Source: Diphasiastrum complanatum (Eukaryota > Streptophyta > Lycopodiopsida > Lycopodiales > Lycopodiaceae). From it: a DNA stretch of 64,000 bases. A program made the translations under genes and the position numbers. Positions 38,801 through 48,860 of the stretch are shown here, one piece after another. The notes beneath the pieces are model-generated. The model worked only from the letters and a program-made list of their open reading frames with translations. It had not been told where the DNA came from and made no database searches. The DNA lies in NCBI GenBank assembly GCA_029204225.1, contig MU832626.1:1-64000 (forward strand), given 5' to 3'. Each line of letters starts with the position of its first letter. The stretch's first letter is position 1.

Positions 38801-41481
38801 ATACATAGTTAGAGTGTTTCTTCTATAGAATGTGTACTTCAAGAAGTTGGCATTAAGATGAATCCTATTTCTATCACTCATTCTCTCAACATAATGGATA
38901 CCTTGGGACTATTATGCCCCTTTTTTCAACATATTAAAAAGTAGAATATATATGTACTTTTTTTCCAAACGTAGGTACTGCTCTTTCCATCCTGTGCGTC
39001 TGTACTGCTGCCATGTGGCAGAGCGGTTAGTCTAAGTCAAACTGCTTATTACACTTTATAATGTACATGTGAAAAGAGTCAAGGTACCCATTACGCAATG
39101 GAAGGTGCCAACAGGCAAAGAACAATTTGCTCAGTTCGACTTTCCAAAAAATTTAGGCTCGGCCCCTCTAGGCCTCACCTAAAAAATTCTAGAAATCCTG
39201 ACCGGGCAGAATGTCCTCTATTCGGCACCTTCCGTAATACTTTTTCCTTGGGTTGTTTTTTCCATCCATTTTAAATCCTCAATTCTTTTTGAAACTTTGA
39301 CCTTGATTTCTCTTTGAGGTTTTTGGGCACTTATGTTATGAGGTAAAGCAAAATGCCAAATCAGTGTATAAATTGCAAGCTAGTTTATGTTTATGGTTTT
39401 CCTAGGTGGCCCTAACTACTCTAACCTACCACAGTTATCATGAAACTACTCTCTCTCTCTCTCTCTCTCACCCTTCTTTCACCCATTTTAGGGTTTCTAA
39501 CGGATTTTTCATTCAATTTATAGCCCTAAAATCCAATTACAAGGTCCTTCTTCCACCCATTTTTGAAGCATATCTACCAACTTGATGATCCACTTGTGTT
39601 GGTGTGTCCAAGTATATAGACATAATGAGGTTCTTCCAATCTTAGCTCATGGAACTATTTTGAGGGCCACATGTCACATACTGAACATCACTCCACTTTT
39701 GATCAACTCAAACTAGGGCGTATCAGAAGCAATTTTTGTAGATTTAAAACGAAATAATCTTGGGCTTCACCTTCAAGAATAGTTGTTGAGAATCCAGATC
39801 TGGCATTATAAGCTCCTAAGGTTTTGCTTTCAAATGATTACAATAGCTTGCCCTTATCGAGACAAAGCTAAAAATATACATGAACATATGGAATAAATAA
39901 GAAAAACATGAGACTAGCGACAAATTTCTGATAAGAAGTCCATATTTTTTTGCAGCATCCTCTGAATCCAATAAAGAGTTTATATGAGTTCTCTATGACG
40001 ATATCAGAAATGTTTTCTATACGCTGCAACTATGTTTAACAATCAAACATTGGCAGGGAATTTATGTAACATACAACGATTCCTCAGATCTGAAGCTTCC
40101 ACACTGGGTGGCGATAACTGGGGGTGTTTGCTTCATCTTTGCTTTCTTTGTTCCTCACCTGTCTGCTCTTCGAGTGTGGCTGGCCATTTCGGGCATTCTT
40201 ACTTCGATCTACATTGTTATTGTGCTTGTACTCTCTGTACGTGATGGTAAGCATCGTATATTTCATTTTTTGTTTTAGTTTGATGAGGTAGTAGTTGCTA
40301 CTGGCATACAGACATGTACACCAAGAACAGGATTATCTCCGTATTGCAGGTAGGAGAATCGGGCGTAGAGATTACGCAGTGCAAGGAACCTCAACCCAGA
40401 AATTTTTCAATGTTATTTCTGGTGTGGCAAATATTGCCTTCAGTTATAGTTCGGGAATCTTACCCGAGCTTCAGGTGAGCGCCTCCTTGCTTTCCCATCT
40501 CCATTTCTCTCAAGATTTCATTTGATCTATCTCCACATTTGTTGCTCTGTCAAAAGAATGTATTATTTCGTCTTTTCTAAATCGTCTGATGTGAAGCTTT
40601 CCGTTTTCAGGCCACACTGAGGGCTCCAGCAGTCTTGAACATGAAGAAAGCTCTCTATCTATTGTTCACTGTGGGATGTGCTGTGATGTACACTGTGCTT
40701 TCAATTGGATATTGGGCCTACGGATCTGAAGTGTCTTCTTATCTTTTGGCTAGTGTCAGCGGCTCCAAGTCTGTGATCACAGTAGCAAACGTTGCTGTCT
40801 TTCTGCAAACCATTGTATCTCTACATGTAATGAACTGCTCTTCTTCATCATTTTAACTTCCTCTCAAACTAATGAATCTATCTAAAATATATGAATCAAT
40901 GGTGCATCCTTTCAATCTATATACTATACATGGATCAACAATGAATACTTGATTTTACATCATAAGATCAGCAAAGCGAATCTATGTACTATAGATAAAT
41001 CAACAATGGATACTCTGAGCTCTATCATATATAGATTAACAATGGATCCACCCATAAACAGCAATTACTAACTGCTGATCATTGCAACCCAATTGTATAG
41101 GTGTTCGCTAGTCCAATGTACGAGTACTGGGACACCAAATTTGCCGACCAAAAGCAAGGGGAGTGGTCCCCATACAACATGGCAGTGCGGGTTGTAGCTC
41201 GTGGTCTTTACCTTACCTTCAACACCTTCATAGCAGCACTGCTTCCATTCATAGGGGACTTTACAAGTCTGACTGGAGCATTGAGCGTGTTCCCCCTCAC
41301 CTTCGTGCTGGCCCATCACATGTACCTGAGAGCGAAGTGGGGAGAGCTGAGCCTAGCTCGCCGAGGGTGGCACTACCTAAACGTTGTCTTCTTCTCGCTG
41401 CTCTCAGTGTTGTCTGCCATCGCTGCTATCAGGTTGATCGTCGTCGACTCCAGCACCTATCACGTCTTCGCTGATGTGTGA
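26549..41481 (+). CDS. ProT: Proline/compatible-solute transporter (ProT family), 7 exons, intact
   Basis: Exons are 26549-26720, 27346-27570, 38492-38586, 40057-40246, 40350-40474, 40611-40826 and 41101-41481. All introns are GT-AG, and the phases (1,1,0,1,0,0) join into one 467-residue frame, close to the usual 430-450. It is a membrane permease of the amino acid/auxin permease superfamily; ProT members import proline, betaine or GABA with protons. Diagnostic phrases are [12 protein letters not shown] (residues 117-128), [60 protein letters not shown] and the C-terminus [12 protein letters not shown]. About eleven hydrophobic segments are visible. The ATG at 26549 is the first in frame and has a strong context (A at -3, G at +4). 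The junction GN|DSWLQVG fits the family. The N-terminal 55 residues are longer than usual. Intron 2 (10.9 kb) is full of transposons. AATAAA at 41727 may be the poly(A) signal. Confidence 0.93.
26723..26808. repeat. (CT)16(CA)27 microsatellite at the intron 1 donor site
   Basis: The GT donor of transporter intron 1 is 26721-26722 and the repeat starts at the next base, so the donor reads G|GTCTCTCT. CT runs to 26754 and CA to 26808. Confidence 0.95.
27596..28470. repeat. 82-bp minisatellite in transporter intron 2
   Basis: Degenerate units share CTGTTTTTGGATCTTAAACC, TCAAATTGAACAACTGGG, AGCAGCAATGCTTGCCTG and TGGCTTTTG.GCTTGATTT. Three successive units begin at 28175, 28257 and 28339 with an exact 82-bp period; older units upstream are rearranged. 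A larger segment with GAGATGAAATACCATTGCTC is itself duplicated (27620 and 27885). Confidence 0.8.
28630..28949. mobile_element. Palindromic ACGGTTC-rich element, MITE-like
   Basis: Multiple copies of ACGGTTC and its complement GAACCGT occur in both orientations at each end (28642-28725 and 28860-28935), around an AT-rich core with a C24 run. The ends TCCATAGAA and TTCTATGGA are inverted repeats, and CTCA flanks the left end and, beyond the tRNA-derived insert, the right end. Inverted subterminal repeats are typical of non-autonomous DNA transposons, particularly hAT-like ones, but a 4-bp duplication does not fit hAT, so the class is open. Confidence 0.45.
28771..28794. repeat. Homopolymer C24
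   Basis: Twenty-four consecutive C on the plus strand (G24 on the minus strand), in the middle of the ACGGTTC-rich element. It could form quadruplex structures and is prone to sequencing error. Confidence 0.95.
28950..29035 (+). mobile_element. 86-bp tRNA-derived retroposon (SINE-like) with 15-bp target duplication
   Basis: The insert is bounded by identical 15-bp sequences CATTAATTCTATGGA (28935-28949 and 29036-29050), a textbook LINE-mediated target duplication. It carries an A box, TGGCTCAGTTGG (28962-28973), and a B box, GGTTCGAGCTT (29006-29016), spaced as in RNA polymerase III promoters. The 3' end is GGAAACCAAGAAA with no long poly(A). It does not fold as a functional tRNA. At 86 bp it is shorter than most plant SINEs. 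It lies in transporter intron 2, in the same orientation as the gene, at the right end of the ACGGTTC-rich element. Confidence 0.85.
29217..29358. repeat. 71-bp tandem duplication
   Basis: Two adjacent copies (29217-29287 and 29288-29358) starting TATATTTTGTGAGTCCATCC and differing at a few positions. Within transporter intron 2. Confidence 0.9.
29359..30399. other. Intron DNA, nothing recognised
   Basis: Part of transporter intron 2 without motifs I can assign. Confidence 0.5.
30400..32225 (-). pseudogene. Gypsy-3: RT thumb, RNase H, integrase and tail
   Basis: Minus strand from 32225: [10 protein letters not shown] and NFYRRFI (RT thumb), then [14 protein letters not shown] and RNase H start (about 31930-31800). 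The integrase zinc-binding region is at 31330-31250 ([12 protein letters not shown]). The integrase core is at 31085-30846 ([40 protein letters not shown]). The C-terminal tail is at 30760-30530, with [19 protein letters not shown] and [11 protein letters not shown]. The last motif is the usual gypsy integrase tail before a chromodomain; no chromodomain was recognised. Numerous stops. It lies antisense to the transporter within intron 2. Confidence 0.85.
32297..33040 (-). pseudogene. Copia gag-protease fragment
   Basis: Minus strand: degenerate Gag, then the zinc knuckle [14 protein letters not shown] (about 32700) and the protease phrase [14 protein letters not shown] (about 32490), with a frameshift between them. 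It ends near 32297, next to Gypsy-3, and its 5' side is cut where the truncated Copia-D LTR starts at 33044. It differs from the other copia elements in the window. Confidence 0.82.
33044..33440 (+). repeat. Truncated 5' LTR of Copia-D
   Basis: Matches the 3' LTR (35698-36276) from ATTGTACTTCACGCTCAGCT onward; the first 180 or so LTR bases are missing, replaced by the copia gag fragment on the other strand. It ends AGCTTCTACA before the primer site at 33441-33452. Confidence 0.88.
33534..35690 (+). pseudogene. Copia-D gag-RT-RNase H deletion derivative
   Basis: Gag from 33534 ([17 protein letters not shown]) keeps the Trp codon that is a stop in Copia-C. The nucleocapsid has [14 protein letters not shown], but the second knuckle has lost a cysteine ([14 protein letters not shown]). 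At about 34556 the protease (VILGYG) jumps straight to mid-RT ([16 protein letters not shown]-like). Compared with Copia-C (about 19650 to 21225), some 1.57 kb are missing, including all of integrase. RT continues ([10 protein letters not shown], about 35010), then RNase H to about 35552, where a second jump (about 240 bp) leads to [17 protein letters not shown]. Stops are present as well. Confidence 0.88.
35698..36276 (+). repeat. 3' LTR of Copia-D
   Basis: 579 bp, begins TGTCAGAAATTGTGAACTCC as in Copia-C and contains TTGTAAACTCCACACAGTGG. The outer end CTTCTATA is a one-base change from CTTCTACA in the 5' copy. Confidence 0.88.
36640..37945 (+). mobile_element. Small non-autonomous LTR element with gypsy-type primer site
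   Basis: Two direct repeats, about 36700-37000 and 37650-37945, share GAGACAATATTGAT.TGTGTAA, TTACATGTGA.AGATTGA, ATCATCTCTTTG and ATTCAGT.AGCCA phrases. Directly after the first copy is TGTGCCGTTGTCGAGGA (37001-37017), resembling the TGGCGCCGTTGCCGGGGA primer site of Tat/Athila gypsy elements. Before the second is a G-rich tract, ATTTTGGGGGGTCAG (37511-37525), followed by TGG. The interior is about 510-600 bp and has no recognisable coding sequence. The outer LTR start is uncertain. It fits a TRIM/small LARD. Lies in transporter intron 2. Confidence 0.6.
37946..38491. other. 3' part of transporter intron 2, nothing recognised
   Basis: AT-rich sequence running to the acceptor TGAAAGCAG (38483-38491). 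No repeat or coding motif assigned. Confidence 0.5.
38587..40056. other. Transporter intron 3
   Basis: 1.47 kb, donor AAG|GTCAGT, acceptor TTGGCAG. It contains a short CT run (39449-39469) and a weak inverted repeat, ATTACGCAATGGAAGGTGCC (39090-39109) versus GGCACCTTCCGTAAT (39224-39238), which could bound a small MITE of about 150 bp. No coding motif. Confidence 0.6.
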
Positions 41482-43059
41482 TATATGCCTCATCTAAGGC
41501 TATTATTTTGTAGCTCTAAGGCACCAAGAGTGAGAGAGTCTATGTGCTAGGGCTCAATTTTTTAGCTTTGCACACTAACTATTTGTTGTCACTCCTAGGT
41601 GAGTTTTTGAGCATTGAATTGAGTTTTCTCGATTTATTCTTTGAATGATATGCTCAAGGCAAAGGTTCTCATGCGGTGCACATCACCTTATTTTTTGTGT
41701 TGTATCAATTCGGATCATGATTGCCCAATAAATGAATGGAGATTTGCAACAAGTTTACTAGAGATTTCAATATGTTTCAAAATCCGAATGCTTATCATCT
41801 TAACGTCTTGGATTGTTCAAATGATCAAGGGCACTAGTCCTTGGCATTTTGCCAATGCGAGAGTCCAGATGATTATCTTAAGAACACTTTTTTTATTATT
41901 TTGTTCTCCACATAGGGTGGATGTTGAGACCTTAAATCAAATAGATATTAGGAAATGGGAATGTTTAAGAGTTTGCCCAAATTGTGATGGGTTCAAAAAT
42001 TTATATGCCTAAATATCTTAAATCTGGATTGCTCAAATTATCAAGGTCTCCTTTCCGTAAGTGAGAAGTTGGTGCCTTTTTCACATTGAGTTTAGGAGTT
42101 CTAGCTTGCAAACACTCCAAAATGTTAAATTTTACATTGCCAACACCGTGATCTTACAAATTATAGTTGTCAATTGATGAAAGGTTGTTCTCATTGGAAC
42201 TCATATATTTGGGATTTTACCATTACAATAAAAATAAAAATAATTAGTGTTGAATGCCAAAAATACAAAAAGTGTTCAATGCAAAGATACATAAGTGTCA
42301 AAAAGTCTAATTTGACATTGGAGTCAAAAGGTTTGCAAAGTTGAAAACCCCCATGGAGCCTAATTTAGTGTTTGGTAATATGCATGTCCAAAGTGTAAAA
42401 AACATGTCAATCAAGCATAGGTATTGACATCCTCAATTGTCAAAGATCTAGATTTGTATTAAAAGTCAATAGGACATCATTATTGACACTTTATTTCTAG
42501 TTCTCCAAATAAAAAATAAAGGTGCCATGCTAGTTGGTAAGTAGTCATGCCACCAAGGGAGCATAATCACACAACGCATGTCTTGGCACTACTGTGCATT
42601 TAGGCCATGAACAAGGACATTTTGAAATGGGTCAAATTATGAAAAAGAGTAACAATCTAGAGACTTTTCTGTTTTTTGTCTAATACATCTTCTTTGAATG
42701 AATTCTTTTGAAAATTACCAAAATGTAATACAAAAGATGTGCATTTTGACAATAAAATTCAATACACAATGATTAAGAAAGATGAATAGTATAATATAAC
42801 CATTGTGATTAGAGATGAACATTGTATGGAAAGAATAAATAAGTCTTCAAGAGTCCAAATTGTCTTTTTAGAAAAAGAAATTCATGTACATTCCATGTGG
42901 ATTGTGACAAATCCACAAAAACATTTAAAAAATGAAAATTCTTTTGATTGGTTTTTACAATGCATGAATACTCCCCTCAATAAAATGTTAAGCCGCCCCT
43001 TGTGAGATTTAACAACAATATTATTTCCTTGGGTAGCTAGAATTTCTTACAAGGAGTTA
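41482..43059. other. Intergenic region between the convergent genes
   Basis: Starts with the transporter 3' UTR. 41555-41680 shares CACTCCTAGGTGAGTTT, TGAGCATT and AAAGGTTCTCATG with 49070-49250, so it is a dispersed repeat. A 123-codon plus-strand frame at 41641-42012 has no recognisable features and is probably chance. No gene recognised. Confidence 0.55.
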
Positions 43060-43629
43060 TCTACATTAAGATTGCTTCTAACTAATTTAAACAAAAACTC
43101 TAAGTGAATGCTTTTAGCATGCTTGACCATAGAAATAAAATTGAATGAGGTTGATTTGAATGGATTCCAATTATTTTTTCAAGTTTAAGCAATCTAACTA
43201 GTTTAAACAAAAACCCTAAGTGAATGCTTTTAGCATGCTTGAAAATAGATTTCAATAGAATTGAATGAGGTTGATTTGAATGGATTCCAATTATTTTTTC
43301 CAAGTTTAAGCAATCTAACTAGTTTAAACAAAAACCCTAAGTGAATGCTTTTAGCTTGCTTGACCAATTATTTTTTCCAAGTTTAAGCAATCTAACTAGT
43401 TTAAACAAAAACCCTAAGTGAATGCTTTTAGCATGCTTGACCATAGATTTCAATCAAATTGAATGAGGTTGATTTGGATGGATTCCAATTATTTTTTCCA
43501 AGTTTAAGCAATCTAACTAGTTGAAACAAAAACCCTAAGTGAATGCTTTTAGCATGCTTGACCATAGATGTCAACCAAATTGAATGAGGTTGATTTAAAT
43601 GGATTCCAATTATTTTTTCCAAGTTTGGA
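43060..43629. repeat. 121-bp minisatellite between the two genes
   Basis: Units start at 43060, 43181, 43302, 43379 and 43500, beginning AAGTTTAAGCAATCTAACTA and containing CCCTAAGTGAATGCTTTTAG and TTGAATGAGGTTGATTT. The period is exactly 121 bp, except that the third unit lost 44 bp. The array lies 280 bp beyond the stop codon of the minus-strand hydrolase gene. Confidence 0.95.
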
Positions 43630-43908
43630 GGGCTTCCAATCATGACTCCTGATTTTTTCCAGGCAAGTGTGTAGATTATTCCTTGATGGGGATCCAATTG
43701 AGGTTCTTCTGGTAAAACAGCATAATTCAAATCAATTACTGGTAAGCACTATATAACAGACCAAAATTACGAATTTTTATTGCTGATAACAAAAAATTGA
43801 TGGGGTAAACAAGCTTGCATGAGCAGATAAAGACTAGAAAAGCTTATTAAACTCATTGGCAGATATGGCATATACCTGTTATATACAGCATATAGCAAAC
43901 TGGAAGAA

Positions 43909-46900
43909 CTATTCACGTCCTTTAAGCTCAGTACATGGCTCCGGGACTACATTGGTAGAGAAGCCTTGGACAGAAGAGCAATTCCAAATCAATTTGCCAG
44001 GAATGACATCAAGAGACACGTTGTTGAGGTAGATGCCTCTAATTGGAGCCTCAGGTAGGCCCTGCAGATTCCCAGCAAGTTTTATGTGGTGCCCAACTAC
44101 ATTCTTTATGCTAATGTTGTCGACAGCAGCAAAAGCAGTTGCGTTATAGTGATCATCAGGATGTTCGCCATATAATTCCGTAAATTCAATAGCATTTTTC
44201 ACGTTGTACATCACAACATTGGTGATATCAATGTTCCTTATGTACCCACCTCGGCCTGCTGCAGTCTTGAACCTGATGCCTCTCTTGGCATTTAGAATTG
44301 TGAGATCCTCTACATAAACATTTTCAATTCCACCCGACATTTCACTTCCAAAGGCAATTCCAGAGCTACTACGTGTCTCTCCAACTATGCGTCGAATGAC
44401 GATGTTTTGACTGGGACGGTTGAAGGTGATCCCATACTCATCCCATCCGCTTTTTATCGAAATGATATCGTCGCCATTTCTAACATAACAATCTTGAATG
44501 CAGACATTTGATGACGAATCTGCAAATCAAAGGACACCAACATCATTTAAATACCTTAGCTTAAGAGATCTTTCCAGAGATTGACTTCCATGCTTTCATC
44601 TTTGTAAGTCATCAAACCTATGCTATTTTTTAAGTGAAAGCATAACATATCTAGGTGAATCTAGTTGTGCCAGAAACAAACGGATATAACAAGTCTAAAA
44701 TCTAAGTTCAGAACTGGAAGACCTAGAAGTTTGAAAATCAGTAATTGTAACAACTGCGTCACACCTGGATCAATTCCATCAGTGTTGGGCGAACTTAGAG
44801 GGGCCAGAACTGTCACATCCTTGATGAAAACATTACTGCAAAACAAAGTGGAATCACTCAGCTACATTAATACTTCAAGCATTCATTGTGTGAATACTGC
44901 TAAAGTCTTGTAACAGAATCTACGAGCCACCTAGTTCAAGAAATCCAATTAAAAGGCTGAAGGTTGGATCATTATCAGCAAACGCACAAGCTTTTCAGGG
45001 TTATATTTTTGGTTTGATTTTGTACTATTGGAAACCCAATCTTAGCAATTTGACGTTGTTCATGAACTGAAATCATGTACTGAATCGAGTCATTTTTCCT
45101 CAATATTATGCGATCCTACTGTAGATGAAAAGATCGAAAATCCTTTCAAAGGAAATAGTAACACAAAGAGGAAGAGTTCAAGAGAGCTTTTCGAGATAAA
45201 CATATTTGTTTGACTTTGACCTAAAAGTTATCCTAAGATAGCTCTCTCTTATTCCCAGAAAACATGTACACATATGCCCTGTCATGGCAATTGATATTAC
45301 ACAATACAAGCTCTAGGTCTAGGGGGATTTACTGAAGCTCACTTTCCACTATGTAACAGCAGAAGCATACCTGCAGTACACTGGATGAACTGTCCAAAAT
45401 GGTGAGTTCAAAAAGGTTATATTTGTCACAACAATGTTGGTAGAGTTGCTCAGTTCCAGCAAGTGTCCTCTTGTGTAGTCCAAAGTTTTATTTCGGAACA
45501 GAGCCCACCATACGGATCCTTGCCCATCCACGGTGCCATTCTGTCCTGCAAAATTCCAGAAAGCATAAACTTACAGATCATAACACTACGTGATCTTTAC
45601 CCAAAAATTGAAAGGAAATTGTGTTATGCCTAGGCTCCAAGACAGGCTGTGTAATAAGTGTAAACCAAGTAATTAAGCTAAAAAGGTTTTGGCTTTTGTG
45701 GTGTCCTTGAGTCATAAAATCTGCTAAGCTATATCAGGGGGCAATAGGCCCAATACAGTGGCCTAGAACTTATCTGGAAAGCAAGATCAACAATTAAGGA
45801 GCTTCACATTTTTAACAAATAGTCACCTTATATGCTGTCGAATTGTCTGAATCTTCCCTCAAGTTATCCGATTACCTGTAATGACAACGTCCACAAGGTT
45901 TTTTCCATTGATCAGGCTTATGTGTCTTGGTCCTGGTAGCTCCCTTCCTCGGCCATAGGATGGTAATGGAGCAATCAATGGCCATTCTGTTGGATCCTGC
46001 AGCAAAATTTCTAAAGCCATGACTTGATGAAACCGACATCCACATTCTTTCTCACAAGCATGGAGTCATTGAAACTAACTAAACGATGTACGAATAAATT
46101 TGTGTTGTGGGTTGGATGTGGATGTCGAGGTATGTGAAGTTCCGTATGAGCTTAAAGAGTGAACGATGGAAATAGGAAAGAAGATTATGCGAGAACAGAT
46201 GAAAAGCTAGACATATAAGTTGGGCCAATGTAAACTGCCACCTTCCACATCATTAATGAGCAGATCAAGCACGTGCTTGTAAGAAAATGATAAGTAATGA
46301 AGCTGCAGCCATTGTACAATGATCGATACAGAAGAGAAAACAAGTGACTACAAAAGAGAAAGTAATTCAGCAACTGTAACTTCCTCCAAACTGGGGAGGT
46401 TCTGGCACACATAAAGCAATACAAGAAACCTGAATGGAAACAAACTTCTAAGCGATGAGTCGACCAAAGTGGAAAGTTTTCAAAACAACACGAGACTATA
46501 TTCAGCATGACCATATAGTACAACAGTTCTAATCCACTACTATCATGCTCGTACAACTTGAACTTTACATATGGCAAGGAGAATCGGCCACACTTGGATG
46601 CGCAAAACCAAGGAAATGAAATAATTTGAATTGGCAGCTGTAATATTCTGAAATTGCATCACTTCAAAGCAGCCAGTTGCAAGGCAAAATATAGACCTCG
46701 GATATATTCATTAGAGGCATGTGAAACGAGATCATAAAACGGTGAATATGAGGTAATTGGATGCAGAGAACTTCGGCTTCCAGGATCAATTGGTTTTGAA
46801 GCTGAATTTTTTTTAAATAGTTCAAAAAGAAGCATAAAGTGCTACTTGACACAAAAGCGGCAAGGATCCTTCTGACTACCAAGACTCAGAAATTTACCTG

Positions 46901-47284
46901 AGATCCAAGTATTACCGCACCTTCCTCCAAGTATAAAGTGAAATGACTCGTGATGTTGAAGCTTCCAGTTAGCCATTTTCCTTTGGGAATGCGCAAAGTG
47001 GAGCCTCCTCGATCAGAATAGAAGCTGAGATTAGAGATGGCATTATGAAATGAGTCCGTATTCAGTGTTGTGCCATCACCAATTGCTCCAAAATCTGTGA
47101 TGCAAGCACTATGGACCCTTGGTGTCACTGCTGGTATTTCTGCACAAGTGCCTTTGTCCAGCACTGATTGATCGAGCTTGCCGTGGCCAAACCATCCAGT
47201 ATCCTCTCCATGATTCAATTGGACTCCCTGTCTCCAAACGAAGATGCAACTCAGAAAGAGTACCAGCTGGAGGCGGTGTACCAT
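43909..47284 (-). CDS. Secreted glycoside hydrolase family 28 protein (polygalacturonase type), 5 exons, intact
   Basis: Exons (minus) are 47284-46898, 45996-45876, 45545-45371, 44835-44765 and 44519-43909. All introns are GT-AG, and the phases (0,1,2,1) give one 454-residue frame. Residues 1-20 form a signal peptide, suggesting export to the cell wall, where family 28 enzymes hydrolyse galacturonan in pectin. Family motifs are ITDFGAIGDG, GKWLTGSFN, EEGAVILGSQ, GTVDGQGSVWW, NTDGIDPD (245-252), NGDDIISIKSGWDEYG (Asp268 and Asp269), GSEMSGG (309-315) and GIRFKTAAGRGGY (332-343). The three catalytic Asp positions are present. The His of the classic GHG motif is replaced by SEM, and RIK reads RFK. 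Loss of the His is usual in this plant subgroup, so activity on plain polygalacturonate is uncertain. AATAAA (43781-43776) lies 128 bp past the stop. A repeat array sits upstream. Confidence 0.93.
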
Positions 47285-47379
47285 GGCAGTGCAGCACGAG
47301 TTAACAATTTTCCTTCAAAAGATGTATCTACTCACTTTAAGTCTTCTTCAGTTCTCTAAGAGCAGGTCATTTCTTCAGG

Positions 47380-48130
47380 GAGCAAGTCTTTCCTCCAGAA
47401 GCAAGTCCTTCATAGGTATTTCAAGTCCCTTAAAAGCCGAACAATCAATGGCACTGTTTCTGCTTTAAGGTGCTCGTGTACACGGATCTCTAAAAGATCA
47501 AAGCAAGCCTGAAGCTTTAAACAAAGCTCTATACATGGCAAGAACAATCAACGGCACGGTATTGATCATAAGGTGCTGCTGTGCATGGCTCTCTAAAAGA
47601 TCAAAGCGAGATTGAAGCTTACAGCTGGAACTAAGAAACAAAGCTTCATTCCGGCAAGCTGAAGTGCTGCAGTCTAGCAGACGTGTCTCACTGTCAAGGC
47701 ATTGAAAACATGAACAGTCAATGGCACTTTATTGATTCTAAGATCTATTGTGCATGGTTCTATAATAAGCTTTTCAGTACGAAGTTTCATGCAGGCAAGC
47801 CGGAGTGCTGGAGTCTCAAGACAATCAAAAGATGAACAATCAGTGGCGCGGTATTGATTCTAAGGTTCCCTTGTGCATGGGGAACAGAAAATCAAAGCAA
47901 GTTTGACGCTTTTCAGCTTAAAGCTTTATGCATAGCAAGTTGGAGTGCCGCAGTCTAGCACAGGTGCTATTGTGCTTGCTTCTATAGAAGATCAAACCAA
48001 GCTAGAAGATTTTCAGCTGCAATTAAACATCAAACCTTTTAGCACCAAGCTTGAAGCTTTTCAGGTGGATTCAGAGAACAAAATTCTATGCTTGGCATGC
48101 TGGAGTGCTGCAGTCTACATGAGGCAAGGA
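47380..48130. repeat. Degenerate tandem array directly upstream of the hydrolase gene
   Basis: Four to five units of about 120-175 bp start near 47430, 47547, 47713, 47835 and 47970. Shared phrases are AACAATCAATGGCAC, TATTGATTCTAAGGT, TTGTGCATGG, AAAAGATCAAAGCAAG, TTGAAGCTTTTCAGCT and GGAGTGCTGCAGTCTA. The array begins about 100 bp from the ATG, so it occupies the expected promoter and leader of the gene. No clear TATA box was found between it and the ATG. Confidence 0.75.
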
Positions 48131-48732
48131 CAGGCAAGGGATGGCATGAAAGGAGTCACTGTTGCATGCAGATGAAGCTGAAAAAGAAAGAATAAAGTGC
48201 CATAGACTCTATCTGTGATACAATTAATGCAGACTAGGGTCAAAATTGAGCAAGCATAGCTTGTGTGAAGTGTTTGAAAGGGGTAGGGGAGGATCAGACA
48301 GGTCTCCCTCCATCAGGAAAACATCAAAATGTCTTAGTAACTGCCCACATCAAAATCTCTAGATTCCTAGTAGCTGCCCACATCAAAATCTCTGAGAATG
48401 AGAGAGAAAGAAAACCAAGTCTACAATAGATGACATAAGGCAGTTAGGCCTATTTTTCAAATGCCTACTTTGCCTTTGAAAAGAGAAAAACCCATCAGCA
48501 CAGTGTCAAATTGAAAGGTCGAATTTCATAAGAGGTTCAAAATTCAATTGGGTTTGTTCTAGAATTCGAACAAGATATTATGTTTAGAAAGGTTGTAATA
48601 AACATGTATTTTCATTTTGAAGAGTACCTTTGAAATATGGATGTCATACATGAAAGTTATAATTAAAAGAACCCTTCAATATGAAAGGCTGTGAAATTCC
48701 ATTGGGGCATTAGCATGTGAATAGGGGAGAAT

Positions 48733-48860
48733 TTTCATGGCACCACATGCTTGACGCCGCGAGTCAAACACCACCAAACGAAGGAATAGCGGAAGAAGTT
48801 TCGTGGCACCACATGTTTGACACCACGTGTCAAACACCAATAAGCGAAGGAAAGAGACGC
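48733..48860. repeat. 66-bp tandem duplication with a CACGTG hairpin
   Basis: Copies start at 48733 and 48799 (TTTCRTGGCACCACATG). In the second, GTTTGACAC (48815-48823) and GTGTCAAAC (48827-48835) form 9-bp inverted arms around CAC, creating a CACGTG (G-box) sequence; the first copy has decayed. Confidence 0.8.

Noticed and set aside
41641-42012. Separate 123-codon gene
   Set aside because: No recognisable domain; it overlaps a dispersed repeat and the transporter 3' region.
43060-43629. CRISPR-like array
   Set aside because: The repeats are head-to-tail 121-bp units without unique spacers, in a plant genome.
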